A DNA stretch of 64,000 nucleotides from NCBI RefSeq assembly GCF_001719045.1, contig NZ_CP015423.1, positions 4,835,501 to 4,899,500 on the forward strand. The letters are read 5' to 3'. This stretch comes from Paenibacillus polymyxa (GTDB taxonomy: Bacteria; Bacillota; Bacilli; Paenibacillales; Paenibacillaceae). The notes below the pieces were generated by a model. That model had not been told where the DNA came from, made no database searches, and saw only the letters and a program-made list of their open reading frames with translations. Position 1 is the first letter of the stretch, and each line of letters opens with the position of its first letter. Shown in pieces: positions 55,066 to 64,000 of this stretch. A program made the position numbers and the translations under genes.

Positions 55066-55112
55066 AGCGGCAGCCTTGGACGAGAAAAAAGTCCTAGACT
55101 GCCGCTGTTTTG
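55066..55112 (+). terminator. Terminator after chemoreceptor gene
   Basis: AGCGGCAG (55066-55073) pairs with CTGCCGCT (55099-55106), with an inner GGAC/GTCC stem, then GTTTTGTT. Confidence 0.75.
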
Positions 55113-55131
55113 TTAAGCTCAAACCATTAGA

Positions 55132-56406
55132 TTACGAATGAACGGCTTCTGCTTTTTTGGCTGCTCTTTTCAGATCCTGTTTACGACGTTCCTCCAGATA
55201 CCGCTCCCCATTCTTCTTGTCTGCTGTCAGTGTAAAGCAGGATATGATGGTGAACAGGCCTGCAATGGAACCCAGAATTACATAAGTTATCGGGAAATTC
55301 AATACTTCATACATATGTCCCACAATGGGTGAGAAAATGGAAACCACCAGGGAGCCCATAAACAAATACAGCAGGTACATGGTGGAGGACAAGCGCTGGT
55401 CAAAGTTAACGGTAATGTATTTGAAGATGGCTACCAGAATAAGCGGTTTCTCCAGGGAGTGAATCATCTTCATTGCAGCTACCCATATGGAACCGAACGG
55501 CAATGAAGAGCCGATAATACGCAGAGACATAATCGACCCGGCAATAATTAATGCCCATTTGGCGGTCGTTTTGTTCACAAACCAAGGGGTAACGAAAAGG
55601 AACACAAATTCCAGAAAAACCTGCACAGCGCTTAAATCACCGAGGAATTGATTTCCTTCCGCTTTGGAACTGAACTGCGATACGAAGTATGTGGCAAACT
55701 GCTGGTCATATACCTCATAGATTTGGGTCACGCCAACCATGAATAGCATAAGAAACCAGAACTTTTTGGTACGCACGAGATGCAGCACATCGATTAGCTT
55801 CAACGATTCTGTTTTCTGCTGCTCCTGTCCGGAAATTTCGACTTTGGTCAGAAAGATGCAGATCATGGCAACAACGGCAGATACCGAGGCAATCCAGAAG
55901 GTCAGGTTTACATTGATATTGATGACCCGTCCTGCAACAAAAGTAGCCGCCGCCCACCCAAGTGAACCCCACATACGAACCCGTCCGTATTCAAAGCCGT
56001 ATTTACGCGAAACTTTGTCCATATACGAATCGACGACACCGTTACCTGCATTAAATACCAGGCCGATAAATAGCGCACCAACAATGGCACCAATGACGAA
56101 CTGCGTTTGTAGTAATGGACCGTACACATAAATAAAAAAGGGTCCGACGAGCAAAAGAATCGTAAAGAGTATGTACAGCAGATGTTTTCTCAGACCCAGC
56201 TTATCGGATAAGTAACCGAACAGGGGCTGCATGATCAAGGCCACGATTGAGTTAGCCGCATATAGAAATCCCGTGTAGGTTTCTGAAATTCCCAAGCTTT
56301 GTCCCAGCCAAATGACAAAAAAAGACATGGCAGCAGACCATGTAAACAGATAAGCGAAGTTAAAAATACTCAGAGACCAATAGTTGCGTTTTGCCAAATT
56401 CATCAT
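55132..56406 (-). CDS. LacY-type oligosaccharide:proton symporter (MFS)
   Basis: A 424-residue transporter of the LacY/RafB/CscB family. It has LIMQPLFGYLSDKLGLRKHL as the loop 2-3 signature, GFEYGRVRMWGSLGWAAATF in the middle (the LacY GAR-R motif), and ISCFTLTADKKNGERYLEER at the C-terminus. ATGATG at 56406-56401 follows AAGGGGTG. It imports a disaccharide or oligosaccharide with H+. The nearby AraC/GH31 alpha-xylosidase pair suggests an alpha-xyloside such as isoprimeverose, but brnQ lies between and the link is inference. Confidence 0.85.
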   Translation of the reverse strand: MMNLAKRNYWSLSIFNFAYLFTWSAAMSFFVIWLGQSLGISETYTGFLYAANSIVALIMQPLFGYLSDKLGLRKHLLYILFTILLLVGPFFIYVYGPLLQTQFVIGAIVGALFIGLVFNAGNGVVDSYMDKVSRKYGFEYGRVRMWGSLGWAAATFVAGRVININVNLTFWIASVSAVVAMICIFLTKVEISGQEQQKTESLKLIDVLHLVRTKKFWFLMLFMVGVTQIYEVYDQQFATYFVSQFSSKAEGNQFLGDLSAVQVFLEFVFLFVTPWFVNKTTAKWALIIAGSIMSLRIIGSSLPFGSIWVAAMKMIHSLEKPLILVAIFKYITVNFDQRLSSTMYLLYLFMGSLVVSIFSPIVGHMYEVLNFPITYVILGSIAGLFTIISCFTLTADKKNGERYLEERRKQDLKRAAKKAEAVHS

Positions 56407-56890
56407 GTTTAAGCACCCCTTCAAATTGTAGCCGCTCAATGTGTTGCCAACGTCAATATGTATTGTCTTGTACTATTAATTGTAAGGATTATTCACTCGC
56501 TTCCATAGGGCATTTTCCCAAGATTTCCTGTGCTTATTTCAATCAGTTGAGAATTCGGATAAAACAGCAGATCCTGATATGGATTAAATGGGGGCTCAAA
56601 CTATTTTAAATATGTTGAAGAAGAATAGTACTATATCTACATCTTGTAAGAAATAAGTCCTAAGTGTAAAATTCTCTTATAGTTCATTAAGCTCACTAAT
56701 TTCATTCTGCAAGTACAAAGTTACTTGAAATACTGATCGTATATAGAGTATTGTGTAACGATGAGTTAAGACGAAACCCACTCATCCTAAAGGCACAGGT
56801 TATCACTAGGCTCTATTAACATATATTTTATAAATTAAAAAGAAAACGAATAAAACAAAATGTTGTGAGTTCGTAGTTGGAGGATTTATT
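56407..56890. other. 484-base intergenic region between divergent symporter and brnQ genes
   Basis: AT-rich. ACGTCAATATG at 56450-56460 resembles the AraC half-sites at 59226-59257. I see no T-box, riboswitch or RNA gene, and no ORF with a ribosome binding site. Confidence 0.5.
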
Positions 56891-58249
56891 ATGTCGAAAA
56901 GTGTTTCTTCGTCCTTTATTATCATTATAGGCTCAATGCTATTTGCCTTATTTTTTGGTGCAGGGAATCTAATCTTTCCACCTATGCTTGGGCAAATGGC
57001 TGGAAAGAATGTATGGGTAGCCAATGCGGGTTTCTTGGTTACCGGAGTTGGCTTACCATTACTAGCCGTCACAGCCTTTGTTTTTTCAGGCAAAAGCAAT
57101 TTGCAAACTTTAGCGAGTCGTGTACATCCTGTATTCGGTCTAGTCTTTACAACAATTCTTTATCTGGCCATCGGGCCTTTATATGCAATTCCTAGAACCG
57201 GTAGTGTGTCATTTGAAATTGGAGTAAAACCTTTTTTTTCTAACAATGCAGATCATCCTGTCGCACTTGTTGTATTTACTATTCTTTTTTTTGGAGTTGC
57301 ATGCTTGTTATCACTTAATCCTACAAAAATTATTGATGTTATCGGAAAGTTCTTAACACCCATTAAATTGACATTCATTGGATTACTTGTGATTGTAGCT
57401 ATTATTCACCCAATAGGAAAATTCCAAGAACCTGCGGAAGGTTATACATCGAATGTCTTTTTCAAAGGCTTTCAAGAGGGTTATTTAACATTGGACGCTC
57501 TTGTAGCCTTTATTTTTGGAATTATCATTGTGAATGCAATTAAGGATAGAGGAGTCACTACAAAAAAAGAGTTGATGATCATTTGTGCCAAAGCGATAGC
57601 AATTGCGGTTATACTCTTAGCTTTTATCTATACGTCTCTTTCATACATGGGAGCTTCTAGCGTTGAAAAATTGGGTGTTTTGGGAAATGGCGCTGAGGTG
57701 CTAGCTAAGGTTTCCTCCTATTATTTTGGATCTTATGGTTCTATTCTATTAGGCTTAATGATTACAGTAGCGTGTTTAACGACAAGTGTGGGGCTTATTA
57801 CTTCCTGCTCTTCTTTTTTTCATGGATTATTTCCGAAAGTCTCATACAAAAGAGTTGCTCTCATGTTATCTATATTTAGTGCTCTTGTAGCCAACATAGG
57901 TTTAACACAGCTTATTAAGGTTTCAACGCCAGTATTAATGGCAATATATCCTATTGCTATTTCTCTTATATTTTTAACTTTTTTACATCCCGTATTTAAA
58001 GGAAAATCAGAAGTATATCAAGGCAGTTTGATATTAACCTTTATCGTTAGTTTATTTGATGGCTTGAATGCTGCTGGAATAAAAATTAATGTAATTAATG
58101 ACTTTTTCAATCATCTTCTTCCATTATATAATGTAGGGTTAGGGTGGTTAATTCCCTCTGTTTTAGGAGGTGTAGCTGGCTACATATTTACTAAGTTAAG
58201 AGGAAGAAAAATAATTTTAGTACTTATGAAGCCCAAAAAAAATAAATGA
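56891..58249 (+). CDS. brnQ: Branched-chain amino acid:cation symporter
   Basis: A 452-residue LIVCS-family transporter with about 12 hydrophobic helices. The N-terminus SMLFALFFGAGNLIFPPMLG and the GPLYAIPRTGSVSFEIGVKP segment are diagnostic of BrnQ. It takes up Leu/Ile/Val with Na+ or H+. Start at ATG 56891 behind GGAGG. The gene is clearly more AT-rich than its surroundings (18 of 60 G+C in 57301-57360, versus 30 of 60 in 60421-60480), which hints at acquisition. It ends 16 bases from the convergent AraC gene with no terminator between. Confidence 0.92.
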   Translation: MSKSVSSSFIIIIGSMLFALFFGAGNLIFPPMLGQMAGKNVWVANAGFLVTGVGLPLLAVTAFVFSGKSNLQTLASRVHPVFGLVFTTILYLAIGPLYAIPRTGSVSFEIGVKPFFSNNADHPVALVVFTILFFGVACLLSLNPTKIIDVIGKFLTPIKLTFIGLLVIVAIIHPIGKFQEPAEGYTSNVFFKGFQEGYLTLDALVAFIFGIIIVNAIKDRGVTTKKELMIICAKAIAIAVILLAFIYTSLSYMGASSVEKLGVLGNGAEVLAKVSSYYFGSYGSILLGLMITVACLTTSVGLITSCSSFFHGLFPKVSYKRVALMLSIFSALVANIGLTQLIKVSTPVLMAIYPIAISLIFLTFLHPVFKGKSEVYQGSLILTFIVSLFDGLNAAGIKINVINDFFNHLLPLYNVGLGWLIPSVLGGVAGYIFTKLRGRKIILVLMKPKKNK

Positions 58250-58265
58250 TTTATCCTATGGCATA

Positions 58266-59186
58266 TTAGTCTGTTATATAAGGGACAGCAAGCGCCTGAT
58301 CTGCTTCGTGCTGCTTACGGTACTGCGAAGGGGTCAGGCCGTTCCATTTTTTAAAGGTCGCAATAAAATAGCTTAAATTGTCAAAACCAACATCCAGCGC
58401 AATATCAACCACTTTGCGATCACTTTGCTCCAGCAACCTGCAAGCCTTCTGAATCCGATGATAGTTGATATATTCTACCGGGCTTTTCTGAACCATCTGC
58501 TTAAAAAAACGGCAAAAATGCCCCTCACTCATTCCAATCTCATCTGCGATCTCCCGTAAACGTATAGGTTCATGAGCATGACTGTTGATATACGCCAGCG
58601 CTTTTTTGATCCGTTCAACTTTGTTGCGTTGCCCCGCCATAATCACATCCTCTCCGTTAGCAGGGGTCATGTGTGGATACAGGCAGGCAATCATGCTATA
58701 GAGCTGCGCCTTGGTCGCCAATTCACGGGCAGGCGTATTCTGCTCATGGCTGGTGATAATGTGTCGCAATGCAGCCAGCACCTCTTGCTCCCAGGGCTGC
58801 ACGCCTCGAATGTGAGGGGGAGGGACAAGCTTTTTACTGATAAATGGGTCAATAAACTGCGTCTGCACCGTATCCTGCGTGCGGCTGTACAGCATGTCTG
58901 GATGAAACACCACCGCAGAAAATATGCAGCGAGGGCTTTTTTGTAAATAACCGGCGTGAAGCTCGCCGCTGTTGACAAAAAGGGCTTCACCTTTGTTAAC
59001 CTCCGTATAGACCATATCCGTCTGAAAAATGGCGCTTCCCTGCTCCACTACGATAAACTCCATCTCTTCATGCCAATGAGATTCCAGTATACTATTTCCG
59101 TTCAACTGCTCTACGCTCGGATATACGCTGACTGGGTACATGGGATTGCCGTGAATGCGGTTTTCCCGCAACATTTCCCTTTGCAT
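58266..59186 (-). CDS. AraC-family transcriptional regulator (cupin plus HTH)
   Basis: A 306-residue regulator. The N-terminal cupin sensor contains HWHEEMEFIVVEQGSAIFQT and GEALFVNSGELHAGY. The two C-terminal HTH motifs are LREIADEIGMSEGHFCRFFK and VVDIALDVGFDNLSYFIATF with the closing PSQYRKQH. GAGGAG is nine bases from the ATG at 59186. It is divergent from the alpha-xylosidase gene, and a direct repeat of the AraC-operator kind lies between, so it probably activates that gene on sensing a sugar. Confidence 0.9.
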   Translation of the reverse strand: MQREMLRENRIHGNPMYPVSVYPSVEQLNGNSILESHWHEEMEFIVVEQGSAIFQTDMVYTEVNKGEALFVNSGELHAGYLQKSPRCIFSAVVFHPDMLYSRTQDTVQTQFIDPFISKKLVPPPHIRGVQPWEQEVLAALRHIITSHEQNTPARELATKAQLYSMIACLYPHMTPANGEDVIMAGQRNKVERIKKALAYINSHAHEPIRLREIADEIGMSEGHFCRFFKQMVQKSPVEYINYHRIQKACRLLEQSDRKVVDIALDVGFDNLSYFIATFKKWNGLTPSQYRKQHEADQALAVPYITD

Positions 59187-59225
59187 TTCAACGACTCCTC
59201 TTCTGCAAACTGATTTATATAGAAA

Positions 59226-59257
59226 ACATCAAAATATTGATACAATACGTCAAAATA
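59226..59257. promoter_or_regulatory. Direct repeat, candidate AraC-type operator
   Basis: ACATCAAAATA (59226-59236) and ACGTCAAAATA (59247-59257) repeat in the same direction at a 21-base interval, i.e. two helical turns, between the AraC gene and the alpha-xylosidase. Confidence 0.6.
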
Positions 59258-59366
59258 AACGAAGTAAACCCTTACATAAATCAATATTATTATAGTAAGG
59301 ATTTCGCAAAAATCCAACAAGCGATTTGGGATCAAGAAATAAAGATTGAAGCGGAGGAAGTAACAG

Positions 59367-61691
59367 ATGAAATTTACTGATGGCTATTGGATGGTTCGCA
59401 AGGGCTATGAAATACAAAATCCTGCTGATATCCGTGATATTGTGACGGACGATGCTTCCATGACGGTATATGCAGCGACCCACCGGATCGAGCACAAAGG
59501 AGATACACTGAACGGAGCGTTGCTGAAAGCGACCTACAGCTCGCCCATGCCGAATGTCATTCGGGTGCGTCTGAACCACCATAAGGGACGGGTGCATCAG
59601 GGTCCGAATTTTGAAATTCACACCTTGCCAACAGAGGTAGATATTACAGTGGATGAGGACGCAGCGGTACTGAAAAGTGGCGATCTGAGTGTGCGAGTCG
59701 GTCGTGGGAAGAGCTGGGATGTAGGATTTTATGTCGAGGATCGTAAAGTCACAGGCAGCGGACATCGGGGACCAGGCTATATTACAGACCCGCAGGATCA
59801 GCCTTTTTTCCGAGAACAGCTGGAGTTGGGCATCGGTGAGTACGTATACGGACTCGGAGAGCGTTTCACCCCGTTCGTAAAAAATGGCCAAGTGGTCGAT
59901 ATCTGGAATGAAGATGGCGGGACTAGCAGTGAGCAGGCCTATAAAAACATTCCATTTTATCTATCGAATAAAGGGTATGGTGTGTTCGTCAACCATCCGG
60001 AAAAGGTATCCTATGAGATTGCATCGGAAAATGTATCAAAGGTTCAGTTTAGCGTCTCCGGCGAATCGTTAGAGTATTTTATTATTGGTGGAGCTAACCC
60101 TAAAGAGGTACTGGACAATTACACCAAGCTGACGGGTAAGCCTGCATTACCACCAGCCTGGACCTTTGGTTTGTGGCTGACCACTTCGTTCACAACAGAT
60201 TATGATGAAGCGACCGTGAACCATTTTGTGGACGGGATGGCTGAGCGGGATCTACCACTCTCGGTATTCCATTTTGACTGCTTCTGGATGAAGGAATACC
60301 AATGGTGTGATTTCCAGTGGGATCAAGATATGTTCCCAGATCCAGAAGGCATGCTGCGGAGATTGAAGGCTAAGGGCCTCAAAATCTGCGCATGGATCAA
60401 CCCGTATATTGCAGAAAAGTCCATTTTGTTCGATGAAGGCATGGAGAATGGCTACCTGGTCAAAACAGCTGATGGCAGCGTTTGGCAATGGGACCTGTGG
60501 CAGGCAGGAATGGGGCTGGTTGACTTCACAAATCCGGCTGCTGTCGCATGGTATCAGGATAAGCTGAAGGTGCTGATCGATCAGGGCGTGGACTGTTTCA
60601 AAACCGACTTTGGTGAGCGTATTCCAACACATGTAGTTTATCATGATGGCTCTGACCCAATGAAAATGCATAATTATTATACGCATTTGTATAACAAGGC
60701 AGTGTTTGAAGTGCTGGAGGAAAAGCTGGGTAAAAATGAAGCAGCGTTATTTGCACGTTCTGCTACGGCTGGGGGGCAACAGTTCCCGGTTCACTGGGGC
60801 GGAGACTGCTCGTCGACGTATGAGTCGATGGCAGAATCATTGCGGGGCGGATTATCACTTGGCTTGAGTGGGTTTGGCTTTTGGAGCCATGATATTAGCG
60901 GCTTTGAACTAACGGCTGCGCCGGACTTATACAAACGGTGGGTGCAGTTTGGACTTTTATCCTCCCATAGCCGACTACACGGAAACGTGTCGTACCGTGT
61001 TCCTTGGCTGTTTGACGAAGAGTCAGTCGACGTGGTACGCAGCTTTACCAAACTCAAATGCTCGCTGATGCCACACCTGTATGCTTCTGCTGTGGAATCC
61101 TCGGTGAAGGGACTGCCGATGATGCGGGCTATGGTGTTGGAATTCCCGCAGGACCCAACCTGTGCAACGCTCGATCGACAATACATGCTAGGAGATTCCA
61201 TTTTGGTAGCTCCGATCTTTAATAAAGAAGGCAGTGTACAGTATTATGTACCAGAGGGTCAGTGGACGAATTTACTTACGAATGAGAGAGTGTCAGGTGG
61301 TCGTTGGGTTAACGAGCATCATGATTTTGCAACTTTGCCTGTGCTCGTGAAGCCGAACACACTGTTGGCAATCGGTCATGAGGACAGTCGTCCGGATTAT
61401 GATTATGCTGATCAAGTGGCGCTTCATTTGTTTGAGCTTGGAGAGGGGCAACAAGCTCGAACGGTAATCGTGAATACGTCAGGTGAAGAAGAGCTAACGG
61501 TTACTGCCAGCCGCAAGGATTCTGTTATTACGGTGAAGGCTGAAGGTGCTGTTAAACCATGGTCGATAGTCCTGCGCGGTATCCATGAGGCTGTTCAAGT
61601 GGAGGAAGGCAGCAGCCAGTCGGGAGAACAGGGTGTAATCATTACACCAGCTTCCAGCGGACAGCAAGAGCTTACGATTCACTTGGGCTAG
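59367..61691 (+). CDS. yicI: GH31 alpha-xylosidase (YicI-type)
   Basis: A 774-residue intracellular glycosidase, the length and motif pattern of E. coli YicI. The nucleophile is Asp414 in CFKTDFGERIP and the acid/base Asp480 in PVHWGGDCSST (YicI D416 and D482). VFHFDCFWMKEYQWCDF near 300-316 is the alpha-xylosidase-type substrate loop; alpha-glucosidases differ there. No signal peptide. It releases xylose from alpha-xylosides such as isoprimeverose from xyloglucan. GGAGGAAG precedes the ATG. Presumably activated by the divergent AraC protein. Confidence 0.93.
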   Translation: MKFTDGYWMVRKGYEIQNPADIRDIVTDDASMTVYAATHRIEHKGDTLNGALLKATYSSPMPNVIRVRLNHHKGRVHQGPNFEIHTLPTEVDITVDEDAAVLKSGDLSVRVGRGKSWDVGFYVEDRKVTGSGHRGPGYITDPQDQPFFREQLELGIGEYVYGLGERFTPFVKNGQVVDIWNEDGGTSSEQAYKNIPFYLSNKGYGVFVNHPEKVSYEIASENVSKVQFSVSGESLEYFIIGGANPKEVLDNYTKLTGKPALPPAWTFGLWLTTSFTTDYDEATVNHFVDGMAERDLPLSVFHFDCFWMKEYQWCDFQWDQDMFPDPEGMLRRLKAKGLKICAWINPYIAEKSILFDEGMENGYLVKTADGSVWQWDLWQAGMGLVDFTNPAAVAWYQDKLKVLIDQGVDCFKTDFGERIPTHVVYHDGSDPMKMHNYYTHLYNKAVFEVLEEKLGKNEAALFARSATAGGQQFPVHWGGDCSSTYESMAESLRGGLSLGLSGFGFWSHDISGFELTAAPDLYKRWVQFGLLSSHSRLHGNVSYRVPWLFDEESVDVVRSFTKLKCSLMPHLYASAVESSVKGLPMMRAMVLEFPQDPTCATLDRQYMLGDSILVAPIFNKEGSVQYYVPEGQWTNLLTNERVSGGRWVNEHHDFATLPVLVKPNTLLAIGHEDSRPDYDYADQVALHLFELGEGQQARTVIVNTSGEEELTVTASRKDSVITVKAEGAVKPWSIVLRGIHEAVQVEEGSSQSGEQGVIITPASSGQQELTIHLG

Positions 61692-61742
61692 GTAAGGCTC
61701 TAGATAGTGGATGAAGTATGTCATAATGTAGCGATTATATGC

Positions 61743-61782
61743 AAAAAAAGGGCTTGCCTGATCCAACAGGCAAGCCCTTTTT
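61743..61782. terminator. Bidirectional terminator
   Basis: AAAGGGCTTGCCTG and CAGGCAAGCCCTTT form a 14-base stem around ATCCAA, A-rich before and T-rich after, serving the convergent xylosidase and hydrolase genes. Confidence 0.88.
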
Positions 61783-61816
61783 GATGCAGATTTTTGTTAG
61801 AGACCAGTTGCAACTT

Positions 61817-62788
61817 TTAGCTTCTGTATCTATTCCTACCATTCTGCTGGAGTAGCAGCGGTACAATATACTGCCGGAAAATATCCACAGGAGCCCGTTT
61901 CTTTTTGAATTTATCAGCGGTAACGACAACAACCATGTCATACGACGGGACGACAACAATGTATTGCCCACCGAAGCCGAGAGCGTAAAAATATTCTCTT
62001 TCATTTCCTGTCTCTGTTTCATCTGAAAAGGAAGAAGTCCACCAGTGCCAGCCGTAAAATGCTTTTTGTGGTTTGGCAGCAGGAAGAAACGGACGGGTTG
62101 AATATCGGACTGTCTCTGTTTGGATGATCTGCCGTCCTTCCCAGCCTCCTTCGTTCAGATAAAGCCGCCCGAATTTGAGCATGTCCATCGGCCTGAGATG
62201 CAGTCCGAATCCACCCGTATGCGTGCCCTGAGGATCGGTCTCCCAATGGTAGCTTTCGATACCGAGCGGTTGGAATAATTGCTGCTCGGCAAATTCAGCA
62301 ACTGTTTGTCCAGAAACATTACGTAGTATGGTGGCCAAAAGTTGAGAACAGCCAGAACTGTATTCCATTCGCGTCCCTGGCACATCCGATAATGGCTGTG
62401 AAAGCACAAATTGCACCCAGTCTGACGTTTTGCTCATGGTAGGAAAAGAATTTTGCCCGCCAAATTCCGTCCAGTTAAAGCCTGCGGACATCGTCAGCAG
62501 ATGTTCAATCGTAATATCACGCTTTCGAGAATCACTATCTGTGGCCAACTGGGGAAAGAATTCGAGGATTGGCGTCTCCGGTTTCGGTCCTCGTTGCTGG
62601 TCCATAGCGATACAAACTAATGCAGAAATCACGCTTTTGGTACAGGAATTTATTTTATAGAGTTCGTTAGCAATTTGAGGTTCACGATAATAATTCATGA
62701 TCATGTTACCCTGCTGCTCAATAAGGCAGCTGCGGGTTTCCAACTCGTTAAGCACGTGAATAAGCGGATTGAGTTCCAGACTTTTCAT
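61817..62788 (-). CDS. Serine hydrolase of the class C beta-lactamase-like family
   Basis: A 323-residue penicillin-binding-protein-fold hydrolase. The nucleophile is in the S-x-x-K motif Ser48-Cys-Thr-Lys51 (KINSCTKSVISALV). The Tyr of the second motif is in RMEYSSGCSQLL, where YSS replaces the classical YxN, and a G-rich strand YALGFGGQYIVVVP stands in place of KTG. No signal peptide is visible, so it is probably a cytosolic esterase or peptidase rather than a secreted lactamase. AAGGAGGA precedes the ATG at 62788. Confidence 0.87.
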   Translation of the reverse strand: MKSLELNPLIHVLNELETRSCLIEQQGNMIMNYYREPQIANELYKINSCTKSVISALVCIAMDQQRGPKPETPILEFFPQLATDSDSRKRDITIEHLLTMSAGFNWTEFGGQNSFPTMSKTSDWVQFVLSQPLSDVPGTRMEYSSGCSQLLATILRNVSGQTVAEFAEQQLFQPLGIESYHWETDPQGTHTGGFGLHLRPMDMLKFGRLYLNEGGWEGRQIIQTETVRYSTRPFLPAAKPQKAFYGWHWWTSSFSDETETGNEREYFYALGFGGQYIVVVPSYDMVVVVTADKFKKKRAPVDIFRQYIVPLLLQQNGRNRYRS

Positions 62789-63059
62789 GCAGATCCTCCT
62801 TGAGGCTTATGGCATACCAATACATAGTATATCATTTAAATAGTCTGAAATTCGAAGGGTACAAACTGAAAACAGTTCATTTACCTAATTTTGAATTTTT
62901 TTGTTTTTTGATATTAAAAAAGATATATATGTTCACTGAATAGACACAAATATATTTTAAAATCTATACACTTTTTCTGTTTCATTCAAAAAAACAGTCA
63001 AATAAAACGATATATAGTAAGTTGGACATTTTATTCAGAAATAACTGGGGGACCGATTC

Positions 63060-64000
63060 ATGAATTTAACCATTAAGGCCAAAATGATTCTTAGCGCGAT
63101 ACTGATCCCGAGTGTGATTGCAGCCATGCTGCTGACCAATTACATTTTAAGCGTACATAGTGAGAATGAGTACAAGGATATTATGAATCGTGAAGAGGCT
63201 ATTGCGTATAACTCGAAGTCTCTTCAATTTTTGTTAAACGGTATATCTAATGATGAGCGGGCATATTTGCTAACTCGTGACGAACAGTACGGGCGAGAGA
63301 TCGGAAACAAGCAGAGTGAAGTTGCAAAGTTGCTACAGGAGACAGAAGCTCTGCTTAGTGCAGGTAATGAGGATTCTAAGAAAAAGATGACTGATCTCAA
63401 GACGGGAATTAATACCTATATGAATCAAGTTCATCGTTTACTGACTACAGCGGGGTATCAGAGTACAAGAGATGATGCTTTCCCGCCATTTTCTGATTTG
63501 CTCGATGATTTTGAAAACGAACGGGTGTTGCGCAAGCAACTTGATACTAAGGTAGTAGCCTTTGTCAAAGCTCAAGAAGATATGGTGACGGTGAAAGTAC
63601 AGCAAGCGCACCAAACGATGACGAATACATCCTTGATTACGAGTGTTGTAGGACTTCTAGTTATCATTTACAGTATTTTTCAATCCATCGTGCTGATTCG
63701 TTCCATTCGCCCATTGCACCATATGAATGAGCAGCTGTTGGAAATGTCTGAAGGTGGGGGAGATTTGCGTAGCCGACTGGATATTACGTCCAAAGACGAA
63801 ATCGGTATGATTGCAAGCTCCTACAACAAGCTTATTGAGGGATTCCGCAGTATTATAGTGGATGCGCAGGATACGGCGCGTACATTAACCGTAACCGCAG
63901 AGCGGGTTAGCGTAAGTACAGAGGAAATGAATCAGGCCAATCGTCATACTTCCGGTGTAATGGAAGAGCTAGCGGCTGGTATGGAGCATCAGGTCGATGA
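63060..64000 (+). CDS. Methyl-accepting chemotaxis protein, partial (3' end outside window)
   Basis: The frame is open from ATG 63060 (MNLTIKAKMILSAILIPSV) to the window end, 313 codons. TM1 is at about 9-27, the extracytoplasmic region is helical (AIAYNSKSLQFLLNGISNDE), and TM2 is at about 190-214 (ITSVVGLLVIIYSIF). The HAMP domain follows (SKDEIGMIASSYNKLIEGFR), and then the start of the signalling domain (STEEMNQANRHTSGVMEELA). GGGGGA precedes the ATG. ACGATAT at 63007-63013 could be a sigma-D -10, without a clear TAAA box. Confidence 0.9.
   Translation, partial: MNLTIKAKMILSAILIPSVIAAMLLTNYILSVHSENEYKDIMNREEAIAYNSKSLQFLLNGISNDERAYLLTRDEQYGREIGNKQSEVAKLLQETEALLSAGNEDSKKKMTDLKTGINTYMNQVHRLLTTAGYQSTRDDAFPPFSDLLDDFENERVLRKQLDTKVVAFVKAQEDMVTVKVQQAHQTMTNTSLITSVVGLLVIIYSIFQSIVLIRSIRPLHHMNEQLLEMSEGGGDLRSRLDITSKDEIGMIASSYNKLIEGFRSIIVDAQDTARTLTVTAERVSVSTEEMNQANRHTSGVMEELAAGMEHQVD

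Noticed and set aside
56600..56890. Possible T-box before brnQ
   Set aside because: No AGGGTGG-type T-box and no terminator hairpin upstream of the start.
62985..63013. Sigma-D promoter before the second chemoreceptor
   Set aside because: ACGATAT is close to the -10, but the -35 TAAA at about 15 bases is not convincing.
1..64000. CRISPR arrays, insertion sequences, prophage, integrase or att sites
   Set aside because: No regularly spaced repeats, transposase, integrase or phage structural genes were seen on either strand.

Overview
The window looks like chromosomal DNA from a Paenibacillus of the P. polymyxa type. The evidence is Gram-positive AGGAGG-type ribosome binding sites with frequent TTG and GTG starts, lipoprotein (not periplasmic) sugar-binding proteins, CcpA-type cre sites, a T-box leader, a class Ib nrdI-nrdE-nrdF operon, many carbohydrate genes, and homologues of B. 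subtilis yqhG/yqhH, ywbE and helD. I see no phage, insertion sequence, CRISPR array, rRNA or tRNA gene. Genus-level assignment is inference from gene content.

Layout. 1-2.4 kb: the yqhH (SNF2 helicase)-yqhG pair, cut by the left edge. 2.5-4.8 kb: an MmyB-type regulator divergent from a FabF paralogue. 4.9-7.2 kb: GNAT acetyltransferase, WYL regulator, zinc-ribbon/GyrI-like protein. 7.3-10.1 kb: MFS exporter, divergent TetR regulator with repeated operator-like half-sites, and an SDR oxidoreductase. 10.17-11.1 kb: two broken genes (macro domain, GrpB). 11.3-12.75 kb: an aminotransferase behind a T-box whose specifier reads as GCC (Ala). 12.9-14.3 kb: DUF1349 and DUF1361 proteins.

14.4-21.5 kb is the clearest functional system: an arabinan/arabino-oligosaccharide locus. 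A two-domain ArsR-type regulator is divergent from an ABC importer (lipoprotein plus two permeases) and two GH43 enzymes, one a lipoprotein endo-arabinanase and one cytosolic. The intergenic region holds a near-consensus cre site and a long inverted repeat. 21.9-26.3 kb: a 702-aa methyltransferase with a large unrecognised N-terminal region, an intact GrpB protein, an unrecognised acidic protein, a VOC protein and a GNAT. 26.5-30.3 kb: nrdIEF under a promoter whose spacer is exactly filled by an NrdR box. 30.5-32.7 kb: DUF2500, GNAT and MFS genes.

32.8-38.6 kb: a lone sugar-binding lipoprotein, a LacI regulator and a GH2 beta-mannosidase, then a decayed sugar isomerase/epimerase gene. 39.4-44.9 kb: a second DUF1361 protein, ywbE, a DUF2238 protein, a GT4 glycosyltransferase, an MFS transporter and an ArAE-type membrane protein. 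At 45.04-45.14 kb on the minus strand there is a candidate unannotated small RNA of about 100 nt with a consensus promoter and its own terminator. 45.3-51.8 kb: helD, adenine deaminase, a Crp-type regulator, a small unknown protein and a frameshifted stalk-domain protein. 52-55 kb: a sugar-binding lipoprotein paired with a chemoreceptor. 55.1-62.8 kb: a LacY-type symporter, an AT-rich brnQ, an AraC regulator with a two-turn direct repeat, a GH31 alpha-xylosidase and a class-C-type serine hydrolase. The window ends inside a second chemoreceptor.

As a whole this is a plant-polysaccharide and nutrient-sensing stretch of core-like genes. Several genes have been lost recently by single-base or short deletions. 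Gene calls rest on reading the translations by eye; no database search was run.
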